64,000 bases of DNA from Pseudomonas orientalis. GTDB lineage: Bacteria > Pseudomonadota > Gammaproteobacteria > Pseudomonadales > Pseudomonadaceae. Under the pieces are notes generated by a model. That model was not told where the DNA came from. It was given only the letters and a program-made list of their open reading frames with translations, and did no database searches. The translations under genes and the position numbers were made by a program. The stretch spans positions 186,001-250,000 of the forward strand of contig NZ_JYLM01000009.1 of assembly GCF_001439815.1 (NCBI RefSeq), in the 5' to 3' direction. Positions 24,686-32,494 of this stretch are shown piece after piece. Within the stretch, counting starts at the first letter, position 1; the number at the start of each line of letters is the position of its first letter.

Positions 24686-25525
24686 ATGCTAGAGTCGACA
24701 AAAATGCCTGTCTCGCGAAATTCGGGCAGAAAACATCGCAAAAAGGGCAAAACCATCAAATCCCTCGACAAATTCCTCCAGGAGATCGATGAAGGCGATT
24801 GGACCGTCATCAGCTCGGCCACCGATTACCCGGAAAACTGGGTGATTCCCGAACACAGCCACAACAAGCATCAACTGCTGTATGCCATTGGCGGCGTCAT
24901 GGTGGTGTATTCGGCCTTGAACCAGTGGACGGTGCCGCCCAATCGCGGCTTCTGGATGCCCTGTGGGCATGTGCATGCGCTGCGCTGCGTGGGCACCTTG
25001 AAAATGCGCAGCGTGTTCGTGCGCCCGGACAGCTTTCCCGACCTGCCGGCCGAACCGAAGACGGTCACGGTTTCGCCGCTGTTGAGTGAATTGATCAAAG
25101 CCTCGGTCAGTCTGAAACCGCCCTACGCCGAAGACTCACGCGACGCCAGGATCATGCGCCTGATCCTGGATGAGCTGGCGATCCTGCCTGCGCTGCCCTT
25201 ATCTCTCCCGCAGCCCGTCGATCCGCGTATCAACCACATCTGTCTGACCTTGCAGCAAGACCCGGGCGATGCCTCCACCGTCGCCGACTGGAGCGAACGC
25301 CTGGATCTGGATCAAACCACCATCCAGCGCCTGTTCCGCCGCGAAACCGGCATGACCTTCGGCCAGTGGCGCCAGCAGGCACGCTTGTTGTTGGCGCTGG
25401 AGCGCATTGCGGTGGGCGAGAAGATTATCGATGTGGCCCTTGAGCTGGGCTATGAAAGCCCAAGCGCCTTTACCAGTATGTTCAAGAAACAGTTTGGCAA
25501 GACGCCGAGTCATTTCTTCAAGTAG
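24686..25525 (+). CDS. AraC-family regulator with cupin domain
   Basis: A 279-residue protein. The N-terminal cupin has PEHSHNKHQLLYAIGGVMVV and PPNRGFWMPCGHVHAL. The C-terminal AraC helix-turn-helix pair runs from ADWSERLDLDQTTIQRLFRR to LELGYESPSAFTSMFKKQFG. This architecture usually regulates adjacent exporters. Start 24686 was taken for its GGG before ATG; ATG 24704 is possible. The basic stretch RNSGRKHRKKGK near the N-terminus is unusual for the family and hints that the true start may be downstream. Confidence 0.85.
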   Translation: MLESTKMPVSRNSGRKHRKKGKTIKSLDKFLQEIDEGDWTVISSATDYPENWVIPEHSHNKHQLLYAIGGVMVVYSALNQWTVPPNRGFWMPCGHVHALRCVGTLKMRSVFVRPDSFPDLPAEPKTVTVSPLLSELIKASVSLKPPYAEDSRDARIMRLILDELAILPALPLSLPQPVDPRINHICLTLQQDPGDASTVADWSERLDLDQTTIQRLFRRETGMTFGQWRQQARLLLALERIAVGEKIIDVALELGYESPSAFTSMFKKQFGKTPSHFFK

Positions 25526-25726
25526 CGTTGTTGACGACACGAGCATGCAGTGACCCACGAGATGCCACGTAAGCCAGCAACGTGGCGACCACCAGCAATC
25601 CCGCGCTCAGCTCAAAGGTCGCCCGGTACCCGCTCAGGTCGAAGGCCGCGCCGCGACCAGGGCGAAGGCCGCCAGCGACATGGCGAGTACGGCGCCCCAA
25701 CGGCGTGTGGAATGTGCAGCGGACAT
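25518..25726 (-). pseudogene. MFS transporter remnant with large internal deletion
   Basis: From ATG 25726 the minus strand reads MSAAHSTRRWGAVLAMSLAA then FALVA, a typical first helix of an MFS protein, and then stops in frame. One frame over, GAAFDLSGYRATFELSAGLL continues with a last-helix sequence and ends at 25518-25520. The two ends meet near 25660; about 1.1 kb of transporter is missing and the frames do not match. The end overlaps the AraC gene stop by 8 bases. The divergent AraC_N-type gene at 25896 was probably its regulator. Confidence 0.75.
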
Positions 25727-25895
25727 CGTATGAACCCATCGTTGTGCCAATTGCTTGCACATTTTCCCGGCGAACCCAGGTACTCCATAGTTCGATCCAG
25801 CGGATTACTTGCCTGATCCTCTGAGTCTTGAGGCTTGCCAATGACAACCATCGCATGCACGGGTAACGTTCAGTGAGAAAACAACCGAGCTTGCC
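25727..25895. other. Intergenic space before second AraC gene
   Basis: Together with the remnant at 25518-25726 this makes up a 370-base stretch without an intact gene. Presumably it holds the old divergent promoters of the AraC_N-type regulator and the deleted transporter. No repeat or clear operator was recognised. Confidence 0.4.
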
Positions 25896-26819
25896 ATGAC
25901 CCGCCCCTGTCTGCCTTTGGAATCACTGGTGCATTGCATCGATTCACGCACCCCTTCGCCTGGCGACTTCCTCACGTCGATTGCCGGCCTGGGCTTCTAT
26001 CGGCGAGAGCAACCAGCCGCGCCGGTGGTGTGCATGGTCGAACCGAGCATCGTGCTGGTGGTGCAGGGCCAGAAACAGCTGTGGGTCGGTGGTGAGGGCT
26101 ATCCCTACGACACGTCGCGATTTCTGGTGACTTCGCTGGATATCCCGGCCAACTCCGAAGTGCTGGTCGCCAGCGCCGAGCAACCGTGCCTGGGGCTGAC
26201 GTTCAAACTGGACCTGCGCATGCTGGCCGAGCTGATCGCCCAGGGCGACCTGCCGCCCACCCGTGAGCGCGCGATGATGAAGGGCGTTGGCATCGGCTCG
26301 GTAACGGGCGGCATGCTGGGGGCGTTCGCGCGCCTGGTGGCGCTGCTCGATGAGCCGCAAGCAATAGCCGTATTGGCGCCGTTGATCCAGCGCGAGATTC
26401 ACTTCCGGTTATTGCAGAGCGACCAGGCGGGCCGGCTGCGCCAGATCTGCTCGGTGGACGGGCAGGGCTATCGGATCGCCAAGGCCATCGATTGGCTGAA
26501 ACTGAATTTCGATAGCGCACTGCGCGTGGAAGAACTGGCGGCGCGCGTGCAAATGAGCGCGGCAACCTTTCATCATCACTTCCGGCAACTGACCTCGATG
26601 AGCCCGTTGCAGTATCAGAAATGGCTGCGCTTGAATGAGGCCCGACGCTTGATGTTGAACGAGCACCAGGACGTGTCCAGTGCTGCGTTCAAGGTTGGTT
26701 ATGAAAGCCCGTCGCAGTTCAGCCGTGAGTACAGTCGGCTGTTTGGCGTACCGCCCAGGCGCGATGTGGCCGCGCTGCGGGGCAGGGCGGCTGTCACTGA
26801 TCCGTCGGGGCCAGGTTAG
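25896..26819 (+). CDS. AraC-family regulator (AraC_N type)
   Basis: A 307-residue regulator. The N-terminal domain has the AraC_N (PF06719-like) pattern: VVCMVEPSIVLVVQGQKQLW, then YDTSRFLVTSLDIPANSEV. The C-terminal helix-turn-helix pair runs from LRVEELAARVQMSAATFHHH to AAFKVGYESPSQFSREYSRL. Regulators of this group often control an adjacent MFS or aldo-keto reductase gene; the neighbouring MFS gene survives only as a fragment, so it may be an orphan. Its last 26 bases overlap the convergent GAF protein gene. Confidence 0.88.
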   Translation: MTRPCLPLESLVHCIDSRTPSPGDFLTSIAGLGFYRREQPAAPVVCMVEPSIVLVVQGQKQLWVGGEGYPYDTSRFLVTSLDIPANSEVLVASAEQPCLGLTFKLDLRMLAELIAQGDLPPTRERAMMKGVGIGSVTGGMLGAFARLVALLDEPQAIAVLAPLIQREIHFRLLQSDQAGRLRQICSVDGQGYRIAKAIDWLKLNFDSALRVEELAARVQMSAATFHHHFRQLTSMSPLQYQKWLRLNEARRLMLNEHQDVSSAAFKVGYESPSQFSREYSRLFGVPPRRDVAALRGRAAVTDPSGPG

Positions 26820-27300
26820 CGTAGAAGATGCAGCCGATCAGCCTTGCGAACAGGCTCAGGGTTTCCGGCAGGTTGGGATCGTCGAACAGCATGGCGCGCG
26901 AATCCAGCGCGCACAGCGCACCGAACAGGCGCCCGTCGGGCAAGAAGATCGGCGCGCCGGCATAGCTTTCGATCGCGTATTTCTTGACCACCGGGCGTGC
27001 GGCAAGTCGCCCGTCGAGGCTGATCTGCGGCACGAACAAGGTGTGGGGGTTGATGCAGAATTCACTGCACAGGGTGGTCTCCAGGTCGAGTACGTCGTCT
27101 ACATGGATGCCCATCTGCATGGGGTCATAGGCCGAGCACACCACCCATTCCAGGTCGGTGAACTTGGCGATGCCGGCAAAGCGCATCCCGGTCAGGCGGG
27201 TGACCAGCTTGAGAATATTGGTGCTCGCTTCGATTTCGGCGATGGCCGCGCGTTCGTCGGCGCTCAGGAGCGATTGTGCGTAGGTGACGCTTGGAACCAT
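26794..27300 (-). CDS. Stand-alone GAF domain protein
   Basis: A 168-residue protein that is almost all one GAF domain: helix MVPSVTYAQSLLSADERAAI, strands AGIAKFTDLEWVVCSAYD, then YAGAPIFLPDGRLFGALCAL. GAF domains bind small ligands or sense redox state; no output domain is attached. Start at 27300, with GGAG upstream. It lies 52 bases downstream of proP on the same strand and may be in its transcript. Confidence 0.82.
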   Translation of the reverse strand: MVPSVTYAQSLLSADERAAIAEIEASTNILKLVTRLTGMRFAGIAKFTDLEWVVCSAYDPMQMGIHVDDVLDLETTLCSEFCINPHTLFVPQISLDGRLAARPVVKKYAIESYAGAPIFLPDGRLFGALCALDSRAMLFDDPNLPETLSLFARLIGCIFYANLAPTDQ

Positions 27301-27352
27301 GTGATCACTCCAATATGCGTGGCCGCGGGCCGCGACCACGCACAGTCAGGTC

Positions 27353-28855
27353 TTAATTAATCCGTGGGTGCTGCTGCACCAGGTTTTCCCGCTTGGCTTG
27401 GAGGGCTGCAATCTCGGCATCGATGTCCTCGATCTTCTGCTCGATATTGTCATGATGCTCCTGCAGCAATTCCTTGGCTTCTTCCATATCGGAAGCCGCC
27501 GGGGCCGCGCCGCGCAGTGGTTTATTGGCGGTTTCCTTCATGGTCAGGCCGGTCACCAGGCCCACCACGGCGAATACCATCAAGTAATAGGCCGGCATGT
27601 ACAGGTCGTTGGTGCTTTCCACCAGCCACGCCACTGCAGTAGGCGTGACGCCGGCAATCAGTACCGAGACGTTGAACGCGCTGGCTAATGCACTGTAGCG
27701 CAGATGTGTAGGAAACATAGCTGGCAGCGTGGACGCCATCACGCCGATAAAGAAGTTCAACACGATCGCCAGGATCAGCAGGCCGCTGAAAATCAGGCCG
27801 GTCTTGCCGCTGGTAATCAGCATGAACGCCGGAATCGACAGGCACAGCAGGCCGATACTGCCGGCGATGATGAAGGGCTTGCGGCCGATCTTGTCGCTGA
27901 CAAAACCGATGAACGGCTGCACGAACAGCATGCCGACCATGATCGCGATGATGATCAGCACGCCGCTGTTTTCGGCGTAATGCAGGTTGTGTGACAAATA
28001 GCTGGGCATGTACGTGAGCAGCATGTAGTAGGTCACGTTGGTGGCCGCGACGATACCGATGCAAGTCAGCAGGCTGCGCCAGTGCTTGGTGGCGATCTCC
28101 TTGAACGACACCTTGGGGCCATGGCTGAGACCTTCGCGGTCACCCTGTTCAAGCTTGTCGACATGCTGCTGGAAGGCCGGGGTCTCTTCCAGGGCGTGGC
28201 GCAGGTACAGGCCGATCATGCCCAGCGGCAGGGCCAGGAAAAACGGCAGGCGCCAGCCCCAGGCCTCGAAATCGGCCTCGCCGAGCACCGTGGAAATCAA
28301 CACCACCACGCCGGCGCCCAGCACGAAGCCGGCAATCGAGCCGAAGTCCAGCCAACTGCCCAAAAAGCCGCGCTTGCGGTCCGGGGCGTATTCGGCGACG
28401 AAAATCGACGCGCCGGTGTATTCACCGCCCACCGAGAAACCCTGGGCCATTTTGCACAGCAGCAACAGGATCGGCGCCCAGATACCAATGGACGCGTAGC
28501 CCGGAATCAGGCCGATGGCAAAGGTGCTCAGGGACATGATCACGATGGTGGCGGCCAAAACTTTCTGCCGCCCGTATTTATCACCCAGGGCGCCGAAGAA
28601 CAGGCCACCCAGTGGACGGATCAGGAAGGGCACGGAAAAAGTTGCCAGTGCCGCGATCATTTGTATGCTGGGGGACGCGTCCGGGAAGAACACCTTGCCC
28701 AGCACATAGGCGACAAACCCATAGACGCCAAAGTCGAACCATTCCATGGCGTTGCCCAAGGCGGCGGCGGTGATCGCCTTGCGCATCTTGTTGTCGTCGA
28801 CAATGGTGATGTCGTTCAATCCGATGGGACTGACGCGTTTCTTACGTAATTTCAT
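27353..28855 (-). CDS. proP: ProP-type glycine betaine/proline-H+ symporter
   Basis: A 500-residue MFS protein of the metabolite:H+ symporter family. Landmarks are ALGNAMEWFDFGVYGFVAYV, GALGDKYGRQKVL and GGEYTGASIFVAEYAPDRKR. After the last helix comes a C-terminal coiled coil (DMEEAKELLQEHHDNIEQK to EIAALQAKRENLVQQ), the osmosensory extension of true ProP. It imports osmoprotectants under high osmolality. Start MKLRKKRVSPIG at 28855. The leader contains a strong hairpin (28873-28920). Confidence 0.93.
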   Translation of the reverse strand: MKLRKKRVSPIGLNDITIVDDNKMRKAITAAALGNAMEWFDFGVYGFVAYVLGKVFFPDASPSIQMIAALATFSVPFLIRPLGGLFFGALGDKYGRQKVLAATIVIMSLSTFAIGLIPGYASIGIWAPILLLLCKMAQGFSVGGEYTGASIFVAEYAPDRKRGFLGSWLDFGSIAGFVLGAGVVVLISTVLGEADFEAWGWRLPFFLALPLGMIGLYLRHALEETPAFQQHVDKLEQGDREGLSHGPKVSFKEIATKHWRSLLTCIGIVAATNVTYYMLLTYMPSYLSHNLHYAENSGVLIIIAIMVGMLFVQPFIGFVSDKIGRKPFIIAGSIGLLCLSIPAFMLITSGKTGLIFSGLLILAIVLNFFIGVMASTLPAMFPTHLRYSALASAFNVSVLIAGVTPTAVAWLVESTNDLYMPAYYLMVFAVVGLVTGLTMKETANKPLRGAAPAASDMEEAKELLQEHHDNIEQKIEDIDAEIAALQAKRENLVQQHPRIN

Positions 28856-28872
28856 GCGGGTCACTCTAGACG

Positions 28873-28920
28873 CTGAACGGGAGGTGCCATCGCAGCGATG
28901 GCACCGCTCTGTCAGTTCAG
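28873..28920 (-). promoter_or_regulatory. Double inverted repeat in the proP leader
   Basis: GGTGCCATCGC at 28883-28893 pairs perfectly with 28895-28905 around a single base. Outside it, CTGAAC at 28873-28878 pairs with GTTCAG at 28915-28920. The structure ends about 18 bases before the proP start codon, with no T-run after it on the minus strand. It may be a leader hairpin, a protein-binding site or the transcript end of the gene at 29014. Confidence 0.6.
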
Positions 28921-29013
28921 ATACAAGCGGACACGAAATAATTCACCCATCGGCGGATTTTTTCTCGCAGTGGGCGCCGCAGCGTCGGCAACGCCCTGTT
29001 GACCTAGGTGCCG

Positions 29014-29469
29014 TCAGGTCCGCAGGGCGCGTAGCGCATCATAGCCGGCATTGGAAAACGCCTTGAGCACGCCGGCCTCCGAATTTATTACGGTGCCATA
29101 GCCACTGCTGAAGAAGCCATCGACCCGTCCATTGCGGCTTTGGCTACAGTTCAAGAAGCGATCATCGGCGTTATCGATAAACCGCAGTACTTTGTCCAGA
29201 TCGTATGCCGCATCAGCTCTGGCTTGCGGATCCGGGTTGTCTGCTGTCCAGTCACCGACTTGTAACTTGAGGTTATCGCCGATTTCATAGTGGTCTCGGG
29301 TTTCCAGGAATCGTCGCAAGACTGTGCTTTGTTCGATGATTGTTTCTGCTGAACGATGATCGCCTTTGGGGCGGCCCAGGGGGCCTGTCATCCGGCGGAC
29401 CTGTTGTTGTTCGGCTGCGCGCATGTAGTGGGGTGGGATGGGCAGCGGCACACTGCATGGGCGGGTCAT
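29014..29469 (-). CDS. Unrecognised 151-residue protein
   Basis: I do not recognise this protein. ATG 29469 has GAGG seven bases upstream. The N-terminus is Pro/Gln/Arg-rich without a signal peptide. The C-terminal half is ordered: DLDKVLRFIDNADDRFLNCS then QSRNGRVDGFFSSGYGTVIN. The N-G-R-V-D-G stretch resembles a degenerate EF-hand loop. There are no membrane segments. It is upstream of proP on the same strand, separated by a hairpin. An effector-like or regulatory role is possible but nothing in the neighbourhood proves it. Confidence 0.6.
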   Translation of the reverse strand: MTRPCSVPLPIPPHYMRAAEQQQVRRMTGPLGRPKGDHRSAETIIEQSTVLRRFLETRDHYEIGDNLKLQVGDWTADNPDPQARADAAYDLDKVLRFIDNADDRFLNCSQSRNGRVDGFFSSGYGTVINSEAGVLKAFSNAGYDALRALRT

Positions 29470-29557
29470 CGCAAGCCTCAATCTTGATGGGACGGTGTGG
29501 CAATCCTTTCAGAGTAACGCCTGTTCCGTGTGATCTTCCCGTCAAGAGAGTTTCAAT

Positions 29558-30967
29558 CTAAAACGAGCGCACAATTCGCCCCAGCGTCTCCATCGCTTTT
29601 TCCGACGCGTCGGTCCACGGGCTGCCGTAGTTCAAGCGGATGCAGTTGCCAAAGCGCCGGGTCGCCGAAAAGATCGGCCCCGGTGCGATACTGATGCCTT
29701 GCGCCAGGGCCATCTGGAACAGCTTCAATGAATCGGTTTGCTCCGGCAGTTCCAGCCACAGGAAATAGCCGCCGGCCGGCTGGCTGACGCGGGTCTGCGC
29801 CGGGAAGTAACGGGCGATGGCGGCGAGCATCGCGCTTTGCTGTTCTTCCAGGGCGTAGCGCAGTTTGCGCAGGTGCCGGTCGTAGCCGCCGTGTTGCAGG
29901 TAGTCGGCAATCGCGGCCTGGGCCGGCATCGACGGGCACAGCGATGTCATCAGCTTCAGGCGTTCGACCTTCTGCGCGAAGCGGCCGGCCGCCACCCAGC
30001 CGACGCGGTAACCCGGCGCCAGGCTCTTGGCAAAGGAGCCGCAGTGCATCACCAGCCCTTCGGTATCGAAGGCCTTGGCTGGTTTCGGCGCGTGCTGCCC
30101 GTAATACAGCTCGGCGTACACATCGTCTTCGATCAGCGGTACTTGGTGGCTGCGCAGCAGTTCCACCAGCGCCTGCTTTTTTTCTTCCGGCACCGTCGCG
30201 CCCATCGGGTTCTGGAAGCTGGTCATGCTCCAGCAGGCCTTGATCGGGTAACGTTCCAGGCTTTGCGCCAGGGCGTTGAGGTCGATGCCGTCGCGCGGAT
30301 GCACCGGGATCTCAACGGCCTTGAGCTTCAGGCGCTCAAGCACTTGCAGACAGGCGTAAAACGCCGGGGCTTCGATCGCCACCAGGTCGCCGGGCTCGGT
30401 CACGGCTTGCAGGCACAGGTTCAGCGCTTCGAGGGCGCCATTGGTGATCAGCAGTTCTTCCATGGGCAGCATCAAGCCGCCGACCATGTAGCGCAGCGCG
30501 ATCTGACGGCGCAGCTGCGGGTTGCCGGGGGACATGTCGGTGACTACCAGGCGCGGGTCCATCGCGCGGCTGGCACTGGCCAGGGAGCGGGCCAGGCGCG
30601 GCAGCGGGAACAGCATCGGGCTGGGAAAGGCAGAACCGAAGGGCACAGTGTTCGGGTCCTTGATCGAATCGAGCACCGAAAACACCAGCTCACTCACATC
30701 GACTTCGGTGGACTCATGCACCTGCTCGCTGACCGCCGGCTCGGAAAACGGGCTGGGCGTGTGGGTATTGACGAAGTAGCCGGAGCGCGGCCGCGCGCGG
30801 ATCAGGCCGCGACGCTCCAGCAGGTAGTAGGCCTGGAATACAGTGGACGGGCTGACGCCGTAAGTCTGGCTGGCGTAGCGCACCGACGGCACGCGCTGGC
30901 CGGGGCCGAGGACGCCGGAACGGATCAGTTCTGCGATGTCATCGGCGAATTTTTCGTAGCGTTTCAT
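29558..30967 (-). CDS. MocR-family PLP-dependent regulator
   Basis: A 469-residue protein: GntR-type winged helix at the N-terminus (MKRYEKFADDIAELIRSGVL, then QTYGVSPSTVFQAYYLLERR) and an aminotransferase-like domain from about residue 95. The PLP lysine is in HCGSFAKSLAPGYRVGWVAA and the phosphate loop in SFQNPMGATVPEEKK. The start at 30967 matches the usual N-terminus; longer upstream sequence is REP-derived. No gene obviously under its control is adjacent. Confidence 0.87.
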   Translation of the reverse strand: MKRYEKFADDIAELIRSGVLGPGQRVPSVRYASQTYGVSPSTVFQAYYLLERRGLIRARPRSGYFVNTHTPSPFSEPAVSEQVHESTEVDVSELVFSVLDSIKDPNTVPFGSAFPSPMLFPLPRLARSLASASRAMDPRLVVTDMSPGNPQLRRQIALRYMVGGLMLPMEELLITNGALEALNLCLQAVTEPGDLVAIEAPAFYACLQVLERLKLKAVEIPVHPRDGIDLNALAQSLERYPIKACWSMTSFQNPMGATVPEEKKQALVELLRSHQVPLIEDDVYAELYYGQHAPKPAKAFDTEGLVMHCGSFAKSLAPGYRVGWVAAGRFAQKVERLKLMTSLCPSMPAQAAIADYLQHGGYDRHLRKLRYALEEQQSAMLAAIARYFPAQTRVSQPAGGYFLWLELPEQTDSLKLFQMALAQGISIAPGPIFSATRRFGNCIRLNYGSPWTDASEKAMETLGRIVRSF

Positions 30968-31282
30968 GGGAGCCTTGAACAGTTTTCGTTGTGTGCGCCG
31001 GGCAATGCGGGAGGGGGCTTGCTCCCAATGGGGGCGTGTCCGTAAACACAGGTTCAACTGATTTACCGCTATCGGCGGATGAACTATGGGCGGCGCTCTG
31101 TTTGCGTAACAGACCCAGATTGGCAGTTATAAAGCGGATCAGATGGGCAATCCAGGCCTTGGTGCGAAACCTTGTAGGAGCGAGCTTGCTCGCGAAAAAC
31201 TCACAGGCACCGGGGTTATTCAGAAAGCACGCGTTATCGTTGACGTTTTTCGCGAGCAAGCTCGCTCCTACAGAGGGCGGTG
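30968..31282. other. Repeat-filled intergenic region
   Basis: No gene. It contains a single GGGGGCTTGCTCCC-type REP near 31006-31030, followed by the complementary short piece ACCGCTATCGGCGG near 31065, and the 100-base REPIN at 31173-31272. Confidence 0.7.
31173..31272. repeat. REPIN, TGTAGGAGCGAGCTTGCTCG family, copy 2 of 3
   Basis: One hundred bases, nearly identical to the copies at 15609 and 46083 but in the opposite orientation, as shown by its spacer GCGTTATCGTTGACG, the complement of CGTCAACGATAACGC in copy 3. Confidence 0.92.
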
Positions 31283-31522
31283 TTAAATGACCGAACCGGG
31301 TTCATCGGCCTTCACATGCTGGCGCCCGTCGTGAGCTCCCGCAACGGTCAGCGCATCGGCCTCGGCTTCGGTAATGTAGATCCGTTCTGCCGCAAGTTCC
31401 ACGTACGACATGGATTTCTCGGTATCAGTCACGACAGTGACGCGGGTCGCAGGCACGCTTTGTTCCTGTCCGTTGCCATCAAGCGTGAAATAGCACAGTT
31501 GGTTGTCGATACGGATAGGCAT
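31283..31522 (-). CDS. Small conserved protein, DUF3203-like
   Basis: A 79-residue protein (MPIRIDNQLCYFTLDGNGQE, then VVTDTEKSMSYVELAAERIYI). It resembles the small Pseudomonas-specific DUF3203 family, known by structure only; no function is assigned. The start has a strong ribosome site AAGGAG. It is divergent from the MgtC-like gene. Confidence 0.65.
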   Translation of the reverse strand: MPIRIDNQLCYFTLDGNGQEQSVPATRVTVVTDTEKSMSYVELAAERIYITEAEADALTVAGAHDGRQHVKADEPGSVI

Positions 31523-31643
31523 ACCGGTCTCCTTTTCATGGGCTCTGTTCATTTAGGAACCAGCGGGACACGTGGGTTCCACGCAACTGACTGACGGTCG
31601 CCGCTGTCCACCTACTATCAATAATCACAAAAGGACAGCATCC

Positions 31644-32135
31644 ATGGACGCCTGGCTACATGAAGCGTGGCAAACCCTGCAGGCTGAGTTTGCCGATATC
31701 GGCGATGCCAGGCAGCTCACCCAGATCACCGTGCGCCTGCTGATGGCCGCGATCCTCGGCGGCATTCTTGGTTTTGAACGCGAGAGCAAGGGCAAGGCTG
31801 CCGGCGTGCGCACCCATATGCTGGTGGCGCTGGGCGCCGCGCTGTTTGTGATGGTGCCGCAGATGTCCGGCAATCAAGCCGATGCCATGAGCCGGGTGGT
31901 GCAGGGGGTGATTGCCGGGATCGGCTTCCTGGGAGCCGGCACGATCATCAAGGGCAAGGATGAGGACGCCGGCCACGTCAAAGGGCTGACCACCGCCGCC
32001 GGTTTGTGGATGACCGCTGCGATCGGGGTCTCGGCCGGTCTGGGTCGGGAATCGACAGCGGTGCTGAGTACGTTGCTCGCCCTGGCGGTGTTCAGCGTGA
32101 TGCCGAAAATCGTCAGGCGTTTCGAGAAGGACTGA
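31644..32135 (+). CDS. MgtC/SapB family membrane protein
   Basis: A 163-residue protein with the MgtC N-terminal membrane domain: LLMAAILGGILGFERESKGK, AAGVRTHMLVALGAALFVMV, then GIGFLGAGTIIKGKDEDAG and GLTTAAGLWMTAAIGVSAG. It lacks the C-terminal ACT-like domain of virulence-type MgtC, so it is the short SapB form. Ribosome site AAGGA. Its last 23 bases overlap the convergent proline-rich small gene. Confidence 0.85.
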   Translation: MDAWLHEAWQTLQAEFADIGDARQLTQITVRLLMAAILGGILGFERESKGKAAGVRTHMLVALGAALFVMVPQMSGNQADAMSRVVQGVIAGIGFLGAGTIIKGKDEDAGHVKGLTTAAGLWMTAAIGVSAGLGRESTAVLSTLLALAVFSVMPKIVRRFEKD

Positions 32136-32289
32136 CAATGACGGGCGGCATGGTGGTCGGCGGTTCCTGCACCGGTGGCGGCTCATTCTCCGGCGGTTCC
32201 TTTTCAGGAATCGGCGCAGGCTCGGTGGGTGGCAGGGTCGGGCTGTCGATATTCGGGTCGGGCGTCTCTGCCGGGATCGGGATAGTCAT
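32113..32289 (-). CDS. Small proline-rich protein
   Basis: A 58-residue protein in which about one third of the residues are proline (MTIPIPAETPDPNIDSPTLP, then EKEPPENEPPPVQEPPTT). The start at 32289 is supported by a near-consensus ribosome site AAAGGAGG seven bases upstream, which makes a real gene likely despite the low complexity. No signal peptide or membrane segment. Function unknown. It overlaps the 3' end of the MgtC-like gene on the other strand. Confidence 0.6.
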   Translation of the reverse strand: MTIPIPAETPDPNIDSPTLPPTEPAPIPEKEPPENEPPPVQEPPTTMPPVIVSPSRNA

Positions 32290-32494
32290 GGGTGTGGCCT
32301 CCTTTGTGCTTTGCTCTATCGGTGGACAGCCAGGGGAGGGAATTGATTCCCCGCCCGATGGCGGCATATCCGCCTGAACTTTTGCCCGGCGCCCAGGCTC
32401 GGACCTAATACGGGCTTGCTCAGGGAGTGCGCCGCCATCTTACGAATTCGGATCAAGCACAGTGCGTCCACTGGGCGTAAGGGGAATATGCTCG

